IMG/VR virus record: IMGVR_UViG_3300035664_000109
Span: 1-20,561 of that record
DNA: 20,561 bases
Source of the DNA: a virus
Direction: 5' to 3' (one strand)
The translations under genes were made by a program, and so were the position numbers. This document shows, one piece after another, positions 10,726 to 18,008 of this stretch; the first letter of the stretch is position 1, and each line of letters begins with the position of its first letter. Below the pieces are notes generated by a model. The model was not told where the DNA came from. It did not search any database and saw only the letters and a list, made by a program, of their open reading frames with translations.

Positions 10726-13673
10726 TATTGTTCCCCTTTATATGATGTGCGTGATTGCAATGCAGATAAGCCTTGACCTGCTAAACCGCTTGCGCCTATT
10801 CTAAGGTTTCGCTCGTCATAAGGCAAACGAGATTGCGCTCGTTCAATAGCGTTAGCAAATGCTTCCGACGACATAAGCTCTTTGGACAGCTTATCCGCAA
10901 TTGCTTTGTCGGCTTGTTTAGTGACTAAACCATGAATCCATCTAAGTGTTGCACCTTCCGTTGTCAATTGATACGGTGTATGCGGCGTTACCTCAGAAGC
11001 CATTTTCTTTGTGCTTTCCCCTATTCGACGGCCCGTCATAGCAAGCGCTTCAAATTGTTCTTGGTCATTAAGCACCGACATAATTTTCTCTACAGTACGT
11101 TTTAACGCCGGTTTACCTTCAGTCAAGTTGTCCAACGCTTGCGCTGTGTCGTAAGGGTGATTTGGCGCTTCTTTTTTGACTTTTTCAAGCATTGACTGAA
11201 TATTGGCGGTTTCTTTAAAGTCTGCCAATTTAGCCGCACCTTCTTCTTTACCGTAAGTAGCCTTTAAAAGTGTAGCAATACGCGAATTTTCAAGCGCTTT
11301 AACTGTCTTAGCACCTGCATTTTCAACGCCTGTTGTCATAGGCTCAAACGCATTATCAATGACTTGACGCGCCAATTCCGGTTTAGCCTCAGGCGTTAAT
11401 TTGTGCAGTATGCGCCCAATTGTGCGAACGTCTGCATTAACAGCTATCTTAGCTAAATTTTCAGGGTCAGTTGCGGCACTTAAGTCTTTAGCTGATTTGC
11501 TAATAATCCGCTGTTGGTTAGCTACCGATTCGTCAACCACTTTAGGAATTGCTTTAATCTGCTCACCAAGCGCTGCTTGTTTAGTTTCTGCACTACCAAA
11601 ATCACGAACGAATCCGCTTAATCGGTCTTTAATTCCCGCGCTAGCCGGCGCAGAATCTAAAGTGGTTAACGCTTCGTTGTGTTTTTCTATAAAGTCTGCG
11701 CCTGCTTGACCACCTTTCTTTAACGCATTTCTAAATTTACCTTCAATACCAATTTCAATGGTCTGCATTGCTTCTGGGTCACTTCCAAACGCATTAACAT
11801 AGTCCACTGCATAATCAGGATGTAGCGCTCTATCTGTTACTTCTGAAGGGTTAATTCTAGGGCGAGAAAACGTATTTTCTGTCGTTAATCTTTTAGCTTC
11901 ACCTTCCATATATGGCGCGGCTACGGTTTCTCTAAATAATTTATTTGCGCCAGTAAAAGTTTCTCCCGCGCTTTCAGGTACGCCTTGCGCTATAGTCTGA
12001 TTAATACCCGCTTCTAATTTCTCTAAATTACTTTTTGTTAAATTAGCTTTTGAATCAGTCGATTTATTTATGCTTCTAAGGTCGGCTAATATGGCAGACC
12101 GCAAATCATGCGCGTCTTTTAGCGTTCCTTCAAAAGGTAAATCGCCCGTTTTAGGATTAAGCGGCTTGCCATTAACACCTAAAATTTCAGGCGCTTCGTT
12201 TTCTTTACCTTTAAGCGCTTTTAAAATTTCATGTACTTTAGGCGCAACATGGCGGTCAATTTCCGTAGAAAGGCTATTTTTAATGTCCCCCGCCGCATCA
12301 ACTAAAGGTTGAAAACTAAACTTTTCTGGCGCTTGGCTATAAGATTCTGTGTATAGCTTGCGTGGCTCTACGCGAGCGGCTGTTTCCATCTCTGCTTTCT
12401 TTTCCGCAAGCGTTAATCCAACATCACGTTGAGAAGGTTGCGCCACCGCGTTAACTATGCCTTGCTTAGTTTCTTCAAGCCCTGCTTGTTGAGTTTCTGC
12501 TTGCCGTAATAGCTCTGCTGTACGCGCCGCTTTAGTGTCTTCCAGAGCGCCTTTTTGCGCAATTACCGCGTCGCGCACATTTTGAAATGGCATGGCTTTA
12601 GGCACATTGCTAACAGGCAATTCACTTTGATGAACCGCGTTAAGCGAGCTTTGCGCTTGATTAACTCTTGACGCTAATGCTTCCGCTTCCGCTTTGCGTT
12701 TAGCTGTCCATTCAGGCGCCGTTGCTTTGTTAATTTCTGACGATTGAATGTTTGCTGCAAGGTCAGGAGATTGAATGTCCACTGCAAGTTGCTCAGGCGA
12801 CATTCCTGCGCGTAATTTTTCAACTGCTTCAGACGGTTTTGCGCCGCGTAAACTCTCTATAATTTTAGCGTCTAAAATAGCTTGTCTGCCTGACTCATAT
12901 AAAGGTTTACCTAACATCGCTACACCACGAGCAACAGGCGCTAACGTGCCGGATATTGCGCCTACCGCCGCGCCAAACCCTGCATTGCCCATAGCTGAGC
13001 TATTAGGGTCAATTAGCTGTCCTGCCGCTGTATTCATTAACGCGCCAGCACCTACTTTAGCAATATAGTCTTTAGCGTATTGCTTTGACGGCCCTGTGCT
13101 AAGGCCAAACGATTCCGCTGCCGCCGCAACATTTTCAGGCAGTTTTGCCATTCTAGCCCCCGCGCCTGCTGCACTACCAAGACCCATCAAAGGTAGCGTT
13201 TCGCCGGCAAACTCACCTGTTTTGAACGCTGCGCTTTGAGGGTCTGCGCCGTACTCTTGAAGTTTTTGCTGAACCGCTGCTTTGTAATCGTCCGCAGTTG
13301 AGGTGTTAGATGGCGCAATTAAAGAGCTTAAATTTTGCTCTTTATTAGGCAAAGCATGGGCTAAATCGGCGGCGTTAATGCCTATATTAGCTACGCCTTG
13401 TCGAGCGCCATGACTTACGTTTAGTGGCGTCATAATTCCTCGCTCAACATACTCAGCGGGGGATTTAACTGCCGCCGATGCAAGCGTATCTAGCGGATGC
13501 TCCATAAACCGTTGAAGCGTTGACTTTTCTTCTGGCGGCGCTTCCAATGGCGCTTGTTCTTGAGGTTTCCAATTAGATTTAAAATAGTCAAGCGCTTGTT
13601 CTTGAGTTGCTCCTTGAGGCGCATCTATCTCATATTCTTTACCGTCCGGCGCGGATATTACATAAGTAGCCAT
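10725..13673 (-). CDS. Large internal/ejection-type virion protein, 982 aa
   Basis: The N terminus MATYVISAPDGKEYEIDAPQ followed by GATQEQALDYF is a short motif found at the start of many podophage internal virion proteins. Residues 154-256 are Gly/Ala-rich with several hydrophobic stretches (AGETLPLMGLGSAAGAGARM; GNAGFGAAVGAISGTLAPV), of glycine-zipper form. The rest (about 260-980) is mostly charged helix and coiled coil with many Gln, Glu, Lys and Ala. No lytic transglycosylase motif is visible. By length, composition and position before the fibre genes, it is the largest candidate for a protein ejected with the DNA. The ribosome site AAGGGGC lies in the end of the preceding gene. Confidence 0.7.
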   Translation of the reverse strand: MATYVISAPDGKEYEIDAPQGATQEQALDYFKSNWKPQEQAPLEAPPEEKSTLQRFMEHPLDTLASAAVKSPAEYVERGIMTPLNVSHGARQGVANIGINAADLAHALPNKEQNLSSLIAPSNTSTADDYKAAVQQKLQEYGADPQSAAFKTGEFAGETLPLMGLGSAAGAGARMAKLPENVAAAAESFGLSTGPSKQYAKDYIAKVGAGALMNTAAGQLIDPNSSAMGNAGFGAAVGAISGTLAPVARGVAMLGKPLYESGRQAILDAKIIESLRGAKPSEAVEKLRAGMSPEQLAVDIQSPDLAANIQSSEINKATAPEWTAKRKAEAEALASRVNQAQSSLNAVHQSELPVSNVPKAMPFQNVRDAVIAQKGALEDTKAARTAELLRQAETQQAGLEETKQGIVNAVAQPSQRDVGLTLAEKKAEMETAARVEPRKLYTESYSQAPEKFSFQPLVDAAGDIKNSLSTEIDRHVAPKVHEILKALKGKENEAPEILGVNGKPLNPKTGDLPFEGTLKDAHDLRSAILADLRSINKSTDSKANLTKSNLEKLEAGINQTIAQGVPESAGETFTGANKLFRETVAAPYMEGEAKRLTTENTFSRPRINPSEVTDRALHPDYAVDYVNAFGSDPEAMQTIEIGIEGKFRNALKKGGQAGADFIEKHNEALTTLDSAPASAGIKDRLSGFVRDFGSAETKQAALGEQIKAIPKVVDESVANQQRIISKSAKDLSAATDPENLAKIAVNADVRTIGRILHKLTPEAKPELARQVIDNAFEPMTTGVENAGAKTVKALENSRIATLLKATYGKEEGAAKLADFKETANIQSMLEKVKKEAPNHPYDTAQALDNLTEGKPALKRTVEKIMSVLNDQEQFEALAMTGRRIGESTKKMASEVTPHTPYQLTTEGATLRWIHGLVTKQADKAIADKLSKELMSSEAFANAIERAQSRLPYDERNLRIGASGLAGQGLSALQSRTSYKGEQ

Positions 13674-15284
13674 TTATTGCCCCTTTAATCTTATTGCCCA
13701 GCCGCCTTGCCCTGCGGGTTGTTGAGGTGCTTCTTCCTCGGTAGGCTTGTATCGGCCAAGCCCTTTTCCTTCGTAGTCAAATTTTCTGCCGATTGATTTC
13801 ATTGCGTCATTGTAAGTAGCTGCTATTGACTGAACGCGGCCTCCCAATAATTTATGCGTGTATTCTTTAAGCTGCGCAATTTGCTCAGGCGATTTAGCGG
13901 AGGAGAACATATTGGAAAATTCATTTCGTTCTCCAGCAGAGCTAAGGTTTCCTATCACCGCTTTAGATACTTCCGGCCCGACAATATGAGCAATCGATTC
14001 TGCCGTTTGAGGCCCTGAAACACCAAATTCTTTAGCAAGTTTTTGCGCGGCCGCATTGGCGGTTTGCACATTTCCGTTTTGTAAGGAGTCAACCAAGTTC
14101 GTATATAAGTCTATATGCTGACCCACTGTTCTAACAGAAGTTAAGTTTTGCCCATATTGCCCAGTAGTAAACATTTTTTCGGCATTTTTAGCGCTTGCAA
14201 TATCTGCTTGGCCACCTATATTTTTCTTAAAGTATTCTGGGTCTATAAGACTGGCGGCGTTAAGAGCTTGTCCGCGAAGGCCACCTTTTGTAGGAATGTT
14301 AGTTAGCGGCATTCCGCTAGTTAAATTTCGCGCGTATTCTTGAATTACAGGGTGCAAAGCCGCAAATGCCGCAGCCTTATCTGGCGGCGCAGAAACTCCA
14401 CCTAAAGCTCCGCCAACAGGCGGCGCTCCAGTAGGCTGAGGTTGAGGTACGCCAGTAGGCGCTCCACCAGCAGGCTGAGGTTGAGGTAAGCCGGTAAGCG
14501 TAGGCATAGGTGAAATTTTACCCGTGCGACGGTCAAACACGCCTGTTTCACCTGTGGGGTACTGATATGGCATAAATGAAGGGTCACCTCCACCTTGATT
14601 TTGCCGAAAACTGGCTACTAAACGAGCATTCGCATCCTGTTGAACAAACCTGTCTTTTTGCATTTGCTCTAAAAAAGCTTGATGTTCTTTTTCGCGAACA
14701 GCTCTTTCTTCGGCGGCTGCGGCAGCAATGTCTTTTCTCGTTTGCAACGCTTCTTGTTTATTTTCTTTATCTTGTTGCTTACTGTACATGAATTGTTCAT
14801 GCGCTTGCAATGGCGCGGCGTATTCTGGCGCAATCGTAACTAAGTTGCTAATAGCGCTCATTCGTTGGTCTGGCGTCAAATTTTCCGCAGGCTGCTGTGT
14901 AAACTCTTGACGAGGAGTTGCCTGAGGCTGTTCTCCACCAGTAACGCCCGCCCACAATTTACTACCCCAAGAAGGTGATTGCTCAGGCGTAGCAAGCGAT
15001 TCTCGCAGGTCTTGTGAAATAGGAAGCCCTGCTTGCAAAAGCCCGTTAGCAAGAGCTTTGTTTTTATCTCTTTCTGCTTTATCTAAATCTTCTCTAGCTT
15101 TACCTTCTTGGTAGCCGCCTATAATGTTTTTAATTGCACCTGTGATAGCTGCGCCAGTATTAGGGACGTACCAACCGCTGACCATTTGACCTGCGGCTAC
15201 ATTGTCGCCTTGTTCTTGCAATTTGCGAGCTAAAGCAATTCTATCTTTAGCACCAAGCACTTTTTCATCGTATAAACTAGCCAC
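13674..15284 (-). CDS. Internal virion-type protein, ~536 aa
   Basis: The GTG at 15284 is preferred (GGAGG, 5-base spacing, product begins MASLYDEKVLGAKDRIALAR); an ATG at 15305 would place the ribosome site inside the gene. The protein has a helical N terminus, a small Gly/Ala hydrophobic part (NTGAAITGAIKNIIGGYQEG), a long charged coiled coil (about 155-220), a Pro/Gln/Gly linker containing a two-copy repeat, and a helical C-terminal domain. It overlaps the preceding gene by 8 bases and touches the 982-aa gene. Such a layout matches the second internal core protein of short-tailed phages. No enzymatic motif was found. Confidence 0.68.
   Translation of the reverse strand: MASLYDEKVLGAKDRIALARKLQEQGDNVAAGQMVSGWYVPNTGAAITGAIKNIIGGYQEGKAREDLDKAERDKNKALANGLLQAGLPISQDLRESLATPEQSPSWGSKLWAGVTGGEQPQATPRQEFTQQPAENLTPDQRMSAISNLVTIAPEYAAPLQAHEQFMYSKQQDKENKQEALQTRKDIAAAAAEERAVREKEHQAFLEQMQKDRFVQQDANARLVASFRQNQGGGDPSFMPYQYPTGETGVFDRRTGKISPMPTLTGLPQPQPAGGAPTGVPQPQPTGAPPVGGALGGVSAPPDKAAAFAALHPVIQEYARNLTSGMPLTNIPTKGGLRGQALNAASLIDPEYFKKNIGGQADIASAKNAEKMFTTGQYGQNLTSVRTVGQHIDLYTNLVDSLQNGNVQTANAAAQKLAKEFGVSGPQTAESIAHIVGPEVSKAVIGNLSSAGERNEFSNMFSSAKSPEQIAQLKEYTHKLLGGRVQSIAATYNDAMKSIGRKFDYEGKGLGRYKPTEEEAPQQPAGQGGWAIRLKGQ
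14433..14488 (-). repeat. Two-copy 39-bp Pro/Gln repeat inside the ~536-aa gene
   Basis: AGGCTGAGGTTGAGGTA (plus strand) occurs at 14433-14449 and 14472-14488, a 39-bp step. It codes for a 13-residue repeat, GLPQPQPAGGAPT / GVPQPQPTGAPPV, probably a flexible linker that can lengthen or shorten by slippage. Confidence 0.75.
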
Positions 15285-15576
15285 TCGCACCTCCAAATAG
15301 CCCATTCCATTTGTTTTGCAAACCGTTCATAAAGCTACCCTCGTCAGGTGTTTTAGCTTGCATCGCCGCAAATTGAGGGTCATATTGACCAAATTCATCC
15401 GCGTACTGCTGTGCGTCGCTTTTGCCAGCTTCTTTAATAGCCTGATAACCTTTACCAAGCGCTTCCGCGTTCTGCATTATGGATTGCGCTGACGGCGCGG
15501 CATTACCTCGCGGGTATTGCGGTTGGTTTCTAAGTGCAGCCACCAGCGCTGCGTGTTGGTCTTCACCTAACATCAT
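15277..15576 (-). CDS. Small virion-associated protein, 99 aa
   Basis: Starts MMLGEDQHAALVAALRNQPQ at a TAATG overlap with the 652-aa gene. Rich in Gln, Ala and Gly, with a helical middle (SIMQNAEALGKGYQAIKEAGK) and an NGLQNKWNGLFGG end of hydrophobic Gly/Trp/Leu character. Similar-sized proteins sit ahead of the large internal proteins in short-tailed phages and in P22-type ejection modules, but no family is recognised. Its composition matches its two neighbours, so I infer it belongs to the same ejection apparatus. Its stop lies 8 bases past the next gene's GTG. Confidence 0.6.
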   Translation of the reverse strand: MMLGEDQHAALVAALRNQPQYPRGNAAPSAQSIMQNAEALGKGYQAIKEAGKSDAQQYADEFGQYDPQFAAMQAKTPDEGSFMNGLQNKWNGLFGGASG

Positions 15577-17534
15577 TACACTAACCCCAGCATTTCATAA
15601 TTAACCATTTTAAACCCACTTGGGTGCATAACGATAGCTTCTGGCATGACTTGTTCCACTTCGTCCGCCATAACGCCAGCAAACGGCGCACCCCACAAGT
15701 AATCCCATGTGTAAAGCCCAATGCCAAGAACGTGCGTACCAATACGTTTAATGTTCTTTTTAAGCCTTCTGTCAGACGCCGCCGCTTTAATGCCCGCGCC
15801 GCCAAGCGCTCCCGCTGCGCCAATGCCCGCGCTCATCATTTGCGCATTAGCCGCCGCTTGTGCATTGTATAAACTTTGGTCATATTGACCTTGCGCAGTA
15901 GCCGCGCCTAACATATCCGCGCCTTGCCAGTTAGCTAGCTGTCCGGGCTGAGATACGCCAACCGCAGGTAAATTAGCCGTATTAAGTTGAGCGCCTGTTC
16001 TTAGCGCTTGCAAAATATTAAGTGGATTCTGTTGAACCGCTTGATTCTGCGCAAGTTGCTGATTACTTGCCGCGTTACTCATTTGCCCGCTTTGCAATTG
16101 CTGATTATATAATTGTGAAAGCTGCTGGTTATTTAAGTTAGCGTTAGCCATAGCAGCGTTATATTGCTGCGTTTGCGCGTTATTTGTTGACGCTTGGTTG
16201 GTTGTGTCCATACCAAAGCGTTGTCCAACGGCTGTGTTTTGCGCCTGCATATCAGACAAATTTTGTCCGTATTGTTGTGCTTGCGCAGCATTTTGAAATT
16301 GTGCATTACCTTGTGCTTGGTTGTACGCTTGTTGTTGCGCCGCGTTAGCAAAGTTAGCTGAGGTGACATTTTGACCAAATTGTTGCCCTAATGCGGCGTT
16401 AGTAAGCCCCATATTAGTTTGTGCGTTGGCGTTGTTTTGCCCTGCTGAAGCGTTAGCTAATTGTTGCGCGGTAACGTTTTGACCAAACTGTTGACCAAGT
16501 GATGTGTTGCCAAATTGAGCGCCTTGAAGCCCCATACCAAACAACCCTTGCGCCGCCGCCGTGCCTTGCCCAATCGCTTGATTTCGAGCGTCCGTGTACG
16601 CTTGTTGCTTTTGATTGTTAAAGTTAAGCATTGCGTTGTTATACGCTTCACTACCGCGCGTAATGCCTTGGTTAGCCAATTGGCTTTCCATCTTTGCTTG
16701 GCTTTGCGCAAACTGTGGGTCAAGATACTGCGTATTCGCTTTGTATAACGCATCAACGGCTTGTTGATTAAGTAATGTTGGGTCTAGCCCTAAGTTAGTT
16801 TGAATTTTAGCTGAGTTGTTTAACCCCGCTCCAAGACCACTAGCCTGCTGATTAGCGCCAGATTGCGTTAAAATTCTATCCCCGTTATTATCTACAACAT
16901 ATTGCTCTACCCCGTTTACGGGGCCAATAGACGTTCTCATTTGACCGGCATTACCTACGCTGCCCTGCAAACCGGAGGTATCTAATCCACCGCCAACAAA
17001 GTCAGGCGCATTAACGTTTGTCGTCATGCGGTCAGCAGTAGATTCAGGGCCACCTTGAATTGCAATTTCTGGCGCAACCCCTTGCGAAATGGCTTGCTTA
17101 ACTTTATCAAGCCCAGTCAACGCCATTTTAGATAAGCCTAATTGCGTAGCTTGGCTTTGATTAAATAGCTGTTGGTCGTTAGCGCCTAATGTTTGAGTTT
17201 GACTCCATTGTTGAGGGTCATACGTTTTGACAAAGTCTTTAGGTAGCCCTTTACCAGCGTAATACGCATCTTTCTGCTTTTGCGTTAAAGAAGACATATC
17301 AAAAGGCATACTGCCTTGAGAATCAGGTTTTGCAGGGTTTATATAAGTTACGCCAGTTGATGTGCCAGTAGGCGAGTACGCTCCTGTTTCTGCATCATAA
17401 GTAAATTGCTGTGGGCCAACTTGATTGGTCATGTTGCCATATTGCGCTGCAATAGACGCGTTTTGGTTTCCTGCTGCCGTTTGTTGCGCGGCTAATTTAT
17501 AGTCTGGCGCTGGCGGAGGTGAAGGTGTACACAT
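15576..17534 (-). CDS. Repeat-containing virion protein with C-terminal S74-like chaperone domain, 652 aa
   Basis: Starts MCTPSPPPAPDYKLAAQQTA behind GAGGAATATCC. Residues about 280-320 (LANQGITRGSEAYNNAML) match a segment common in phage 'DNA transfer'-like proteins. Residues 328-507 are an unbroken array of ten 18-residue Gln/Asn/Ala-rich repeats. A Gly/Ala hydrophobic stretch (565-586) precedes SDRRLKKNIKRIG (from 587), GLYTWDY, APFAGVMADEVEQVMPEAI and MVNYEML, the signature of the Peptidase_S74 intramolecular chaperone, with the S587/K592 pair in the spacing of the self-cleaving serine-lysine dyad. Unlike fibre versions, this copy is only 66 residues and ends the protein. Predicted: a trimeric or higher oligomer in the tail or ejection complex. 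Confidence 0.75.
   Translation of the reverse strand: MCTPSPPPAPDYKLAAQQTAAGNQNASIAAQYGNMTNQVGPQQFTYDAETGAYSPTGTSTGVTYINPAKPDSQGSMPFDMSSLTQKQKDAYYAGKGLPKDFVKTYDPQQWSQTQTLGANDQQLFNQSQATQLGLSKMALTGLDKVKQAISQGVAPEIAIQGGPESTADRMTTNVNAPDFVGGGLDTSGLQGSVGNAGQMRTSIGPVNGVEQYVVDNNGDRILTQSGANQQASGLGAGLNNSAKIQTNLGLDPTLLNQQAVDALYKANTQYLDPQFAQSQAKMESQLANQGITRGSEAYNNAMLNFNNQKQQAYTDARNQAIGQGTAAAQGLFGMGLQGAQFGNTSLGQQFGQNVTAQQLANASAGQNNANAQTNMGLTNAALGQQFGQNVTSANFANAAQQQAYNQAQGNAQFQNAAQAQQYGQNLSDMQAQNTAVGQRFGMDTTNQASTNNAQTQQYNAAMANANLNNQQLSQLYNQQLQSGQMSNAASNQQLAQNQAVQQNPLNILQALRTGAQLNTANLPAVGVSQPGQLANWQGADMLGAATAQGQYDQSLYNAQAAANAQMMSAGIGAAGALGGAGIKAAASDRRLKKNIKRIGTHVLGIGLYTWDYLWGAPFAGVMADEVEQVMPEAIVMHPSGFKMVNYEMLGLV
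16014..16553 (-). repeat. Ten exact-length 54-bp (18-residue) repeats in the 652-aa gene
   Basis: Residues 328-507 divide without gaps into ten 18-residue units. The consensus is close to L-G-Q-Q-F/Y-G-Q-N-V-T-x-x-Q-L/F-x-N-A-A. The aromatic (or its substitute) falls at 332, 350, 368 (Asn), 386, 404, 422, 440, 458, 476 and 494 (Leu); a second hydrophobic falls 9 residues later. Units 2 and 4 are the closest pair (both begin LGQQFGQNVT). The DNA of the units has diverged, so the array is old but its length is strictly kept. Confidence 0.88.
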
Positions 17535-17546
17535 GGATATTCCTCG

Positions 17547-18008
17547 TTAAAATGTATATGTCATGTTTGCGCAAGTGTGTTTAAAGCCCATTCGCTCCCA
17601 CAACTTTGCAACGCGTAAATCGGTCATCGCGCTAACATTTAGACGTTTCACTCCACGGTTGCGTAGGTCAATAAGTCCAAAGCGTACTAAATTCTTACCG
17701 ATGCCTTTTCGATGTTCTTTTGTAATGTAAAGCGCGTCTTCTTGCGCTATTAAGTCCATATTGTGCATATCGTTTGTTATATAGATTGCACAATGGCCTA
17801 CTGGTTTGCCATCTAACCGCGCAACATACATGATTAAATAGCCTGCATGGCTAGCTTTCAAATATTCATCAAGCCGCCAATTAAACGGCGAAAAGTTTAT
17901 GTCTTGCTTTACTAAACGCTCAAGCATTTCACTGTAATGCGCACGAAATAACGGCTCAAATTCTTGCCAAATATCGTGGAACTTTTCTATGCTGTAAGTG
18001 TACTCCAT
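17547..18008 (-). CDS. GNAT-family N-acetyltransferase, 153 aa
   Basis: Seen: the central strands GYLIMYVARLDGKPVGHCAIY, then DALYITKEHRKGIGKNLV, which holds the acetyl-CoA-binding motif A R100-x-x-G-x-G, and the C-terminal LNVSAMTDLRVAKLWERMGF with the 'A..LW...GF' element of motif B. Length and order match a minimal GNAT domain. It starts at TAATG on the end of the tail gene behind GGAGGCG. Known: GNAT genes are found among structural genes of several podophage groups, target unknown. It may modify a virion protein or a host factor during late infection. Confidence 0.88.
   Translation of the reverse strand: MEYTYSIEKFHDIWQEFEPLFRAHYSEMLERLVKQDINFSPFNWRLDEYLKASHAGYLIMYVARLDGKPVGHCAIYITNDMHNMDLIAQEDALYITKEHRKGIGKNLVRFGLIDLRNRGVKRLNVSAMTDLRVAKLWERMGFKHTCANMTYTF

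Noticed and set aside
16133-16756. Leftward frames of 81 and 99 codons, rich in Arg, Lys and Thr, in the repeat array
   Set aside because: They are the alternate reading of Gln/Asn/Ala-rich repeated codons; their openness follows from the repeat composition.
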